DNA of 64,000 bases. Source: Sphingobacteriales bacterium. GTDB taxonomy: Bacteria; Bacteroidota; Bacteroidia; Chitinophagales; Chitinophagaceae. Every line of letters begins with the position of its first letter. The stretch's first letter is position 1. The notes under the pieces were generated by a model. That model was not told where the DNA came from, made no database searches, and saw only the letters and a list, made by a program, of their open reading frames with translations. The stretch lies in contig JAAXIF010000098.1 of NCBI GenBank assembly GCA_012270485.1, positions 204,909 to 268,908 on the forward strand, in the 5' to 3' direction. The position numbers and the translations under genes were made by a program. Of the stretch, positions 1-7,085 are shown piece by piece.

Positions 1-411
1 TACACGTATCAATGCCATATGATGTACAGTATGTTCAAGATTATAGACCACTTCACGATAATAATTACTATTGACCACTACTGTCTCATTAGAGAGATCA
101 TCATAGCTCATTTCCAGCTGAATGATCTTGTCTTCACGAATCAGTCGACTACTGATTTCATGTAATAGTTGAATGGCCAGCTGCTTATCCGTTTCAATGC
201 TTTTGTCTCTTTTTCTTTGCTCATAATTCACAAAACCCTGCTCATAGCCATTTTCCAAACACTGAAACAATTCAACAATGTGTCGAACATGTTGACCAAT
301 GGTTGCATTGAATAATGCTTTACTGGGTTGTGTGTATTGATCAGGATTTAGCTTATCTAAAGTTTCGTGCAGTTGTACAAACACGTTTTTTATAGCAAAA
401 GCAATTTGCAT
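1..411 (-). CDS. DinB-like four-helix protein, 3' part missing
   Basis: Open reading frame of 137 codons starting at ATG 411 and running off the left edge of the window, so the C-terminus is missing. The visible part is a helical protein with a conserved His early (GQHVRHIVE) and a second His-rich helix near the truncated end (YNLEHTVHHMALIRV). This spacing is typical of the DinB/YfiT metal-binding fold, in which three His coordinate a divalent metal. Members act as metal-dependent thiol transferases or are uncharacterised. It follows the YceI operon on the same strand with a 17-bp gap and may be its last gene. The family call is an inference from the His pattern; no substrate can be assigned. 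Confidence 0.6.
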   Translation of the reverse strand, partial: MQIAFAIKNVFVQLHETLDKLNPDQYTQPSKALFNATIGQHVRHIVELFQCLENGYEQGFVNYEQRKRDKSIETDKQLAIQLLHEISSRLIREDKIIQLEMSYDDLSNETVVVNSNYYREVVYNLEHTVHHMALIRV

Positions 412-428
412 AGATAGGGTTTCTTTTG

Positions 429-998
429 TTAGTTTTTTCTTGCCAAAACTGAGAGGTTAACTGATAGTTGATCAGACAATATCAGGCTTTTTCCGCCAAC
501 TTTAAAATCTTTTCTATTGATTTTAAATCCGCCTTTAAATACGTATCCATCCGACACAGGGTTTGCGGTAAATGGAAAACTAACCTCTTTGCCGATCCCT
601 TTTATCTCAAGTATTCCTGTGATTTTGTATTGTCCGGCACCTTCTAAGGTTATACTTTTTGATATAAAGCTAATCCTTGGATGTTTCTCTACATAAAAAT
701 AATCCTCTTTTTTTAAATGATTATCGCGGGCTTTAATATCGGTATCCACAGTGCCCGCATTTACAGATACTGAAAACTTGCTTTCTGCTAAGTTGGCAGG
801 ATCAAAATTGATCAATCCGGACAAGCTTGTAAACTTACCTGTAACATTTATGCCCAAATTTTTGATGGTAAAATTCACCGATGATTCCGCGTCAATAGGT
901 GTAAGTTTCTGTGCAGAACTGAGTAGCACATTCAGTAGCATCATCCCAACTAATATTATTCGCATCACACTGTTATATTCTTTTAATTCAATAATCAT
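429..998 (-). CDS. YceI family lipocalin-like protein
   Basis: Predicted periplasmic protein of 189 aa. A hydrophobic signal sequence (MRIILVGMMLLNVLLSSAQ) is followed by one YceI domain: IDAESSVNFTIKNLG, then KARDNHLKKEDYFYV and the FTIL-type strand ILEIKGIGKEVSFPF. YceI proteins form an extended beta barrel that binds polyprenyl or amphiphilic lipids. ATG 998 overlaps the upstream stop in an ATGA arrangement, which suggests translational coupling. The internal ATG 965 gives a cleaner signal peptide and may be the real start. It is last in the YHS-DoxX-barrel-DM13 operon and close to a predicted prenyl-polyketide cluster, so a lipid or quinone ligand is an attractive inference. Confidence 0.88.
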   Translation of the reverse strand: MIIELKEYNSVMRIILVGMMLLNVLLSSAQKLTPIDAESSVNFTIKNLGINVTGKFTSLSGLINFDPANLAESKFSVSVNAGTVDTDIKARDNHLKKEDYFYVEKHPRISFISKSITLEGAGQYKITGILEIKGIGKEVSFPFTANPVSDGYVFKGGFKINRKDFKVGGKSLILSDQLSVNLSVLARKN

Positions 999-1420
999 TT
1001 AATGGTTGCAAAACCGAAAACCCGGTTAAACTGTTGACAATGTATGACTGCGAATTTATAGGTATTAAAATCAGGATTTCCCGGAATATCATATAATTGG
1101 TTTCCTTGAACAGATCTCAATCTTCCTAATTCGATGAAGTTCACCGGTTGCATTTCTTTTGATATGTATACACGCAAATCAGGTCCATTGGTACTTTTAA
1201 AATTTTCTAATGCCAAAACCAGTTTACCATCTTTCTGATATACTCTTACATTACCTGTAACTGTATATGAATTTGCCGAAGTAAATGCCATCGCAGAAGT
1301 TACAGGTATTCTTGAACTACCAACTTGCTCATTTAGCTGATCAGATGATGTAGCAGTTTTTGTACAACTATAAAAAAGAACTGATAATATAACAGCTATG
1401 AGATAAATATGTTTTTTCAT
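995..1420 (-). CDS. DM13 domain lipoprotein
   Basis: Protein of 141 aa with a lipoprotein signal (LFYSC, Cys19), so probably anchored in the periplasmic membrane face. Residues about 45-140 match the DM13 domain: TVTGNVRVYQKDGKLVL, NFKSTNGPDLRVYIS, QLYDIPGNPDFNTYKFAV and a conserved Cys in VIHCQQF. DM13 is a small beta domain, often beside DOMON domains, thought to take part in redox or electron transfer through its Cys. The gene overlaps the YceI gene by 4 bp and lies 11 bp after the barrel gene. The domain call is firm; the redox role is family-level knowledge and not proven here. Confidence 0.82.
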   Translation of the reverse strand: MKKHIYLIAVILSVLFYSCTKTATSSDQLNEQVGSSRIPVTSAMAFTSANSYTVTGNVRVYQKDGKLVLALENFKSTNGPDLRVYISKEMQPVNFIELGRLRSVQGNQLYDIPGNPDFNTYKFAVIHCQQFNRVFGFATIK

Positions 1421-1431
1421 GATTCAAATTT

Positions 1432-2166
1432 TTAAAAATGTCTGGATATTCCAATACCAAATGCATTTACTTTATTTCGAAATCTGTTAATAATAGTGCC
1501 ATCTGAAGCCACTTGATTCAAGTTATTGGTTTTATATTCTGAGAAATAGAACTGATAAACACCTCTTAAAGACCATTTATCAGATAGCTTATAGTTGATG
1601 AAAAGCTCAGAATTCAAACTACCCAGATCATGATCGCCTGTAAGCAGTAGATTAAAGGCAGAAGGTTTTACATCAGCATCATTTCTTGTAGTACCATTAC
1701 TCGTGAGAATACCATTGGTGGTTCTTCCTAGGGTAAGACCAATCACATCGATATTAAAACCTGCAGACCATTTCTTATTAAAATGATACCCGATATTAAC
1801 CGTTGCATTCAAAGCAGTTGTAAAAGGTCTTTGCACGTTGAGCGTATCCCAATTTTCCGGTTTTTGATCAGCAAAGAATATCAAAAATGGAATGGAATGA
1901 TTTCTGGTTAGTCTGGCAGGACCTGCTGTGATATAATCTCTTTTAGTTCCAAAGTAGCTAGTTAGTCTTCCTCCAATTCCGATTTCCCATTTTTGTTTTT
2001 TCCCGATTTTCCAATTGTGTACATAAGAAAAGGCTGCAGACCCTTGTGAGGTTCCGGCAGTTAATGCCAAATCAACAAAGCGATTCGTTTTTTTTGTTGA
2101 TGCTGTCTGAGCAGTAACGATATTAACAAGAAGTACTAAGCAAGCAGTGACAATATATTTTTTCAT
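1432..2166 (-). CDS. outer membrane beta-barrel protein, unknown function
   Basis: Protein of 244 aa with a signal peptide (MKKYIVTACLVLLVNIVTAQ) and alternating amphipathic strands such as WEIGIGGRLTSYFG, TTALNATVNIGYHF and WSLRGVYQFYFSEY. It ends in a phenylalanine (GIGISRHF), the usual C-terminal signature of outer membrane barrels. I do not recognise a named family. It starts 1 bp before the end of the DoxX gene and is followed after 11 bp by the DM13 lipoprotein, so it belongs to the same operon. It may be the outer-membrane member of that envelope system. Confidence 0.75.
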   Translation of the reverse strand: MKKYIVTACLVLLVNIVTAQTASTKKTNRFVDLALTAGTSQGSAAFSYVHNWKIGKKQKWEIGIGGRLTSYFGTKRDYITAGPARLTRNHSIPFLIFFADQKPENWDTLNVQRPFTTALNATVNIGYHFNKKWSAGFNIDVIGLTLGRTTNGILTSNGTTRNDADVKPSAFNLLLTGDHDLGSLNSELFINYKLSDKWSLRGVYQFYFSEYKTNNLNQVASDGTIINRFRNKVNAFGIGISRHF

Positions 2167-2167
2167 A

Positions 2168-2566
2168 TTACTTATGATTCAGTTTTTTTGCCAATTGTAT
2201 TATTTTTTCTTTTTCCATCCAGATTATTATGGCACTACAAATCCAAACAACAAGTGCATACGCAAAAAGTTGCCCTCCGTCATCTTTGACTTCAATCCCT
2301 AAAACAGTCAGATGAGAAAGTATAGCACCACTCATAATACCGGCCGCTATAATGGCTCCAAAAAATTTTGTTGGACTATACAGTATTAAAATGGAAGCAA
2401 TCAATTCAAATATTCCGGTTGCTATACGCCCCCAAGGTTCAATACCCATTTCTGTGAAAATAAAAACAGATTCTTCCGCTGCTGAAAACTTGAAATAAAG
2501 TGTTTGTAACATAATAACTGCAGCGATGATTCTTAATACCCACAATAGTATAATAGACGATTTCAT
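2168..2566 (-). CDS. DoxX family membrane protein
   Basis: Protein of 132 aa with four predicted transmembrane helices (around residues 5-25, 45-65, 72-92 and 100-118). The first helix pattern LRIIAAVIMLQTLYFKF and the later GIFELIASILILY are typical of DoxX/DoxX-like proteins. The family includes the small subunit of thiosulfate:quinone oxidoreductase and other inner-membrane proteins linked to sulfur or quinone redox chemistry. It lies between the YHS gene (22-bp gap) and the barrel gene (1-bp gap). The exact substrate is unknown. Confidence 0.82.
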   Translation of the reverse strand: MKSSIILLWVLRIIAAVIMLQTLYFKFSAAEESVFIFTEMGIEPWGRIATGIFELIASILILYSPTKFFGAIIAAGIMSGAILSHLTVLGIEVKDDGGQLFAYALVVWICSAIIIWMEKEKIIQLAKKLNHK

Positions 2567-2588
2567 TGATTTGTTTTTTAAATACGCA

Positions 2589-3050
2589 TTAGTTGATAAA
2601 TTTTTTCCATGCTATATCAGCCTTGGATTTTAAGTTAGCCTCATCTTTATTCCAATCTTTCAGTGTATTATTAAAGAAGCGGTTATAAAAGAGATAGAGT
2701 TTATTGTTGACAATCTTAAAAGTTTCTGGATCAACCGGAACTTTTTCACCGGTAGCGCCCATGGCATACGCACACCAGCCGCCATATTCAGGTTCATACG
2801 CGGAAGGATTTTTTTGAAAAGCCTCTAAGTTTTCCTTTGAAGAAAAATAATATGTAACACTCTTTTCAGTGACTGAATATGTTGATTTCCCTTTTATGGC
2901 TTTTTTGGCCGTGAAATAGGCAACAGGGTCATATCCACTGATGGCAAGATTATTGGAAAGATTATACTGCTTTTTTCGAGTTTCCGGTGTTTGGCTGAAT
3001 AGAGAAAATGCCAAAATCATAGAAAAGAATAGCAAAAAGGATTGTTTCAT
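2589..3050 (-). CDS. secreted YHS domain protein
   Basis: Protein of 153 aa with a signal peptide (about residues 1-19) and a YHS domain: NLAISGYDPVAYFTAKKA, then YYFSSKENLEAFQKNP and YGGWCAYAMG. YHS domains bind metals or heme-like cofactors in redox or metal-handling proteins; this stand-alone periplasmic form is common in Bacteroidota and Proteobacteria. It is the first gene of the operon that continues with DoxX, a barrel protein, DM13 and YceI. A possible ECF-type promoter lies 30 bp upstream. Confidence 0.85.
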   Translation of the reverse strand: MKQSFLLFFSMILAFSLFSQTPETRKKQYNLSNNLAISGYDPVAYFTAKKAIKGKSTYSVTEKSVTYYFSSKENLEAFQKNPSAYEPEYGGWCAYAMGATGEKVPVDPETFKIVNNKLYLFYNRFFNNTLKDWNKDEANLKSKADIAWKKFIN

Positions 3051-3079
3051 ATAACAGTTGTTGATTGATTATCCATAAA

Positions 3080-3106
3080 GACGGATCATCTTTTAATCCC
3101 TTACAA
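3080..3106 (-). promoter_or_regulatory. candidate ECF-sigma promoter of the YHS-DoxX-DM13-YceI operon
   Basis: Read on the minus strand, TTGTAAGG (3106-3099) is followed, after 17 bp from GTAA, by CGTC (3083-3080) and then TTTATGG. A GTAA(C) box about 16-17 bp before CGTC is the pattern I associate with extracytoplasmic-function sigma factors in Bacteroidota. It sits 30-56 bp before the YHS start codon. No housekeeping TAnnTTTG site is visible in this gap. This is pattern recognition only. Confidence 0.4.
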
Positions 3107-3132
3107 CTGAATATTATCAAATTGTTAAAGCC

Positions 3133-4323
3133 CTAACTAAAAGAACTGCCATGAGTCTGGCGAATTAACCAGTTAGCAAGTTTGGGTGTCTTCGATATGG
3201 TGGACAAGAAAATTCTTGTCACAAAAGGATTTCCAAAAAAAGACTGTACAAGTCTTCCTATAGCCAATCTTTTTGAGAATTGATTCTTCCAAGCTTTACT
3301 GTATTGGTTTTCCATTTGCTCACGAGTAATACTTCCTTCGAGGAAAAGTTTCATCTGTTGAAATGCCAGACTTGAAGCATGCATCGCCATACTCATTCCA
3401 TTGCCACAAAGAGGCGTAATAAGACCGGCAGCATCTCCTACCATTAATATACCGTTTTCAACTTGTTTTTTTTGATCAAAACTAATTTGAGCAATTGTAA
3501 GCGGCTTCTCGTACAAAAACTGTGCTTTTGAAAAAATATCAGCTAAGGCTTTATTTTTAGACAAAACAGTAGCTTCTAATTTCTCAATCGTATTTCCTGC
3601 AGATGAAAGTTGATCAGTCGTGGTTAGGTAGCATACACAACATATATCGTCCTCAATTTTAGATATGCCACAATATCCATTTTGAAAATTATGCAGCGCT
3701 ATCAAATCCTTAGCTATATCATATTTGATATGATACTTTACTCCGATATAGTTATTCAATCTATTCTTACTCTTTAAAGAAAATCTTCTTCTCCATTTGA
3801 TATCTAGATTAGACCTTTTGCCAAATGATCCAGCTACCAATTTTGTGGTATACTTTTTATTTTTGGTATCTATTGTAAACAAATCATTTTGAAATAGTAC
3901 ATCTTCCACTTTCGTCTCTTCACATAGCTCCACCTGTTTTTGCTTGGCAATTGTAGCCAAAGTGTTATCCAATTTAAATCTGCTAATACCAAAGCCACCT
4001 AAAGGCAACTGAAATTCGTATAGCTTTCCTTCACAATCGGAAATATGTAATTTAGAAATCATTGGTAAATTCCATTCTTGTAAAGGCACTCCACATTGCG
4101 ATAAGAAATCATGGCTCTCCATACTGATATATTCGCCACAAACTTTATGAAATGGGTAGCTTTCTTTTTCAAAGAGAATGGTTTGATATCCTGCATTGGC
4201 AGATTGTATGGCAAGTGTAAGTCCGGCTAATCCACCGCCAATAACCGCTATGTCATATATTTTATCTTTTTCGCTCAATTCTATTTTTTTGACAGCACTA
4301 AATATCTGAATGCCCATTCCCAT
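3133..4323 (-). CDS. FAD-dependent oxidoreductase of the geranylgeranyl reductase/hydroxylase type
   Basis: Flavoprotein of 396 aa. The N-terminus carries the FAD dinucleotide fold (DIAVIGGGLAGLTLAIQSA, then LFEKESYPFHKVCGEYIS), and the second FAD motif is GILMVGDAAGLITPLCGNG. This layout fits group A monooxygenases and geranylgeranyl-reductase-like enzymes. It is the last gene of the polyketide cluster, overlapping the methyltransferase gene by 43 bp. In the Streptomyces srs operon, a type III polyketide synthase is likewise grouped with a methyltransferase and a flavoprotein that oxidises the phenolic lipid to a quinone. By analogy this enzyme may hydroxylate or reduce the product. ATG 4323 is used; ATG 4317 is an alternative. 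Confidence 0.8.
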   Translation of the reverse strand: MGMGIQIFSAVKKIELSEKDKIYDIAVIGGGLAGLTLAIQSANAGYQTILFEKESYPFHKVCGEYISMESHDFLSQCGVPLQEWNLPMISKLHISDCEGKLYEFQLPLGGFGISRFKLDNTLATIAKQKQVELCEETKVEDVLFQNDLFTIDTKNKKYTTKLVAGSFGKRSNLDIKWRRRFSLKSKNRLNNYIGVKYHIKYDIAKDLIALHNFQNGYCGISKIEDDICCVCYLTTTDQLSSAGNTIEKLEATVLSKNKALADIFSKAQFLYEKPLTIAQISFDQKKQVENGILMVGDAAGLITPLCGNGMSMAMHASSLAFQQMKLFLEGSITREQMENQYSKAWKNQFSKRLAIGRLVQSFFGNPFVTRIFLSTISKTPKLANWLIRQTHGSSFS

Positions 4324-4970
4324 GATACCTCAGCGTTAATGAAAGCCTTGCCGAGTAAATACACCCACTCCTCTTTTCTAAATCCACGTTTAACACTTAA
4401 GGGTGCATCATTTTTCACTAAATAAGATTTAGAGAATACTTGCGTCAGAATTTTTATTGAATAATAAGCCAGCCTATGTCTGTGGAGATCATTGATGAAG
4501 AATCCCTTCGTTGAATTTTGATGCATCCATTGAAGTTGTTCTATAAGAGCTTCATCCGTGAAATGATGACAGAATAAACTTGAAAAAATAATATCGGGAT
4601 ACTCAGAAAAATTGACATTACGATAATCATTTGTAATCCATTTTACTTTAGAACCAATATCTTTTCTATTGGCAGCAACGTCTATACAATTATGATTGAT
4701 ATCTATACCCGTCATTTCAAGTTGAATATTTTTACTACTTGCCCATCGTGCAATAGCAGCTAGATTATCTCCTCCGCCACAACCTATTTCACAAACATGT
4801 ATAACTTCTTGTTTACCGGCTAATAGTTTTACTCCTTTTATCGTGATACGATGCCCTCCTAAGTAAGTATTAATAGTGTCCAATTCAAGCATATTCAGAC
4901 GAATAGCTTCAAAGGGTATAGTAATGTCATCTAAGAGTTCCTGTTCATATGATCTCTTTGCTAAATTCAT
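4281..4970 (-). CDS. class I SAM-dependent methyltransferase
   Basis: Protein of 229 aa with the SAM-binding motif I HVCEIGCGGGDN (about residues 56-67), an acidic motif II (EMTGIDINHN) and a motif near SLFCHHF. It probably O- or C-methylates the aromatic product of the adjacent type III polyketide synthase, as SrsB does in the Streptomyces phenolic-lipid pathway. Its ATG overlaps the synthase stop by 4 bp and its end overlaps the FAD gene by 43 bp, so the three are almost certainly co-translated. Substrate and methylated atom cannot be read from sequence. Confidence 0.82.
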   Translation of the reverse strand: MNLAKRSYEQELLDDITIPFEAIRLNMLELDTINTYLGGHRITIKGVKLLAGKQEVIHVCEIGCGGGDNLAAIARWASSKNIQLEMTGIDINHNCIDVAANRKDIGSKVKWITNDYRNVNFSEYPDIIFSSLFCHHFTDEALIEQLQWMHQNSTKGFFINDLHRHRLAYYSIKILTQVFSKSYLVKNDAPLSVKRGFRKEEWVYLLGKAFINAEVSWEWAFRYLVLSKK

Positions 4971-6052
4971 ACAAAATGTGCTGTAAAAGTTTCCATGGTT
5001 AAGCCCGGACCAAAAGCCATTCCCAATATGTTTTCATTAGGTTGATACTTATTTTCAAAGATATTTTTGAGTACAAAAAGAATGGTGGGTGATGACATAT
5101 TCCCATATTCTTTCAATACAGCTCTAGACTGATCAAGCGTATCGCTTGATAAGTTTAATTTTCGTTGAATGCTGTCAAGAATTCTTTTTCCGCCGGGGTG
5201 GATACACCAATGATGAATAGATTCTTTAGTTATCCCTCTTTCTTCTAATACACCTGATAACAAGGATTCAATATCAGCTTCAATTAACTGGGGAATATAC
5301 CCACTTAACCTCATTTGAAAGCCCTTAGACCCCAATTCCCAGGCCATATCTGATTTTCCTTCGATAGCAATTTGAGCATGAAATCCATCCATCCTGATCT
5401 TATTTGCTCGATGTATATTATTTGATATTAAAACAGCTGCACAACCATCAGCAAATAAAAGACTACTAGCTATATTATCTTCAGTCATCGTAGTTTGAAA
5501 ATGAAGCGTACACAATTCAACCGCAACTATTACAATATTGGCACTGGGAGTTCCTTGTGCAATCATGTCTGCTAACTTCAAAGCATGTATAGCAGCATAG
5601 CAACCCATAAAATTGACTGAAGTACGAAAAATATTTTTATTCAGTCCCAATTCCTCCATCAATTTAATATCTAAACCCGGAGCTGTCATTCCGGTACAAC
5701 TAACCGTTATTAAATGAGTAATCTCCTGTTCCGATATAAACCCACTGATACATTTTTGTATTGCATCAACAGAAAGTTCCAGAGAAGACTCATCGTAAAT
5801 TTTCAGACGTTCTTCCAAACTAGGCTCTATTTTTTTACTATTGTTTAAAGAGAAAAATTTTTCAGCCGCTATTGATGAAAAATCTGGCACTACAGAATAT
5901 CGCTGTTCTATTCCGCTTTGATGATACATGAACTTGAGTTTTCGTTTTTCTGTATCATCGAGTTGGAAAGCATCTCCCATATAAAGAAGAATATCATCTT
6001 GCGGATGACAGTATTGAGGTACGGTCGTTGCTATGGAAATAATATCAGTCAA
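4967..6052 (-). CDS. type III polyketide synthase (chalcone/stilbene synthase-like)
   Basis: Protein of 361 aa, a normal length for the family. All three catalytic residues are present: Cys151 in SVNFMGCYAAIHAL, His285 in CIHPGGKR and Asn318 in EYGNMSSPTILF; the C-terminal GPGLTMET motif is also seen. The enzyme would extend an acyl starter with malonyl-CoA units and cyclise it to a resorcinol, pyrone or related ring. The start is TTG 6052, since the next ATG is at residue 25 inside the conserved N-terminus; TTG overlaps the UbiA stop by 8 bp. Neighbours (prenyltransferase, methyltransferase, flavoprotein) indicate a tailored, prenylated aromatic lipid. Starter and ring type are unknown. Confidence 0.93.
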   Translation of the reverse strand: MTDIISIATTVPQYCHPQDDILLYMGDAFQLDDTEKRKLKFMYHQSGIEQRYSVVPDFSSIAAEKFFSLNNSKKIEPSLEERLKIYDESSLELSVDAIQKCISGFISEQEITHLITVSCTGMTAPGLDIKLMEELGLNKNIFRTSVNFMGCYAAIHALKLADMIAQGTPSANIVIVAVELCTLHFQTTMTEDNIASSLLFADGCAAVLISNNIHRANKIRMDGFHAQIAIEGKSDMAWELGSKGFQMRLSGYIPQLIEADIESLLSGVLEERGITKESIHHWCIHPGGKRILDSIQRKLNLSSDTLDQSRAVLKEYGNMSSPTILFVLKNIFENKYQPNENILGMAFGPGLTMETFTAHFV

Positions 6053-6908
6053 AATATTTAATTAAGAGTATGGTTATAAATGCCAATGAAGTACAGGTTG
6101 ATGCTATCCAATTCATTTTCATGGTATGTTCATAATCTGCTTTTTGAGGATTTCGCCAAACTTTTGATGCCCAAATAAGAAAATATACGGCCACGGGTAA
6201 AAAGAAGATTTGTACAACAGCAAATAGATGGAGCTGCTGTTGCTGATTAAAAAAAAGAAACAACAAACCAAAAGCCAGCAGATACAATAAACTACAGAAA
6301 ATAAAAGTACCTCGCTTCCCCAATAGCATAGAGATGGTTGTGACATGATCATTTTCATCTGAATCGTGCTGATAAATTTGAGTAATAGGATAAAAGCCTC
6401 CAATCAATAAACAAGCTGTAATACAGCCAATAAAAGGAAAATCGAGATGAATATTATTAGTAACACCATTATAAATCATCAAAAAAACAATTCCTCCCTG
6501 ATTAAGAATAACGGTCAGGTATCCTAAAACCGGATATTTTTTCAATCTCACACCTCTGTAACTATACAACCGAGAGCATACTATATAAATGACTAGCATT
6601 CCTGCAAACGATAATGAAATGATCAAAGACAATAACAAAGAAATGATATCCAAAATAATGGTGATAATAAATAATTCTTTCTCGGCCTTCGGAGGATTCT
6701 TAATACCACCTATACTGGATGTATCCTGATCCATGAAAGAATTATAGCCATTACTAGATGGATAAACGAATACATGTAATATGATAAAACTTATAACCGC
6801 ATTCATCAAATGGATATTTTCAACAAAACTCAGACTAAACCAAAATACTGGCATTAAAAAGTAAGAAAACGGGATACGCAAAAGTTGTATGCTCGATTTT
6901 TTTATCAT
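6045..6908 (-). CDS. UbiA-family prenyltransferase
   Basis: Integral membrane protein of 287 aa with about eight hydrophobic helices. The two Asp-rich motifs that bind Mg-prenyl diphosphate in UbiA proteins are recognisable: the first is a variant (NGYNSFMDQD, Asn53-Asp62) and the second is YQHDSDENDHVTTISMLLGK (Asp182, Asp184, Asp187). It would attach a polyprenyl chain to an aromatic acceptor, here most likely the product of the overlapping type III polyketide synthase. It is the first gene of the four-gene cluster and is divergent from the sensor kinase at 7086. It is not next to menaquinone genes, so a dedicated secondary role is more likely than MenA. Confidence 0.82.
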   Translation of the reverse strand: MIKKSSIQLLRIPFSYFLMPVFWFSLSFVENIHLMNAVISFIILHVFVYPSSNGYNSFMDQDTSSIGGIKNPPKAEKELFIITIILDIISLLLSLIISLSFAGMLVIYIVCSRLYSYRGVRLKKYPVLGYLTVILNQGGIVFLMIYNGVTNNIHLDFPFIGCITACLLIGGFYPITQIYQHDSDENDHVTTISMLLGKRGTFIFCSLLYLLAFGLLFLFFNQQQQLHLFAVVQIFFLPVAVYFLIWASKVWRNPQKADYEHTMKMNWIASTCTSLAFITILLIKYFD

Positions 6909-7085
6909 AGATTGATAGAAAGCTTATTTAGATACTGCTTTACTAGACGAACAATAAAATGATTCCTTTCACAGTATACGCTTTATTCAACATTATTGTT
7001 TAATTATGGCTTAAAAACATTGCAGATCAATTTATAATCTGAATAATTAATCATATTTTACCTTATCAGAATGGTTTTTTAAAAC

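Noticed and set aside
6119..6403. 94-codon frame inside the UbiA gene, same strand
   Set aside because: It is an alternate-frame shadow of a membrane protein with no independent features.
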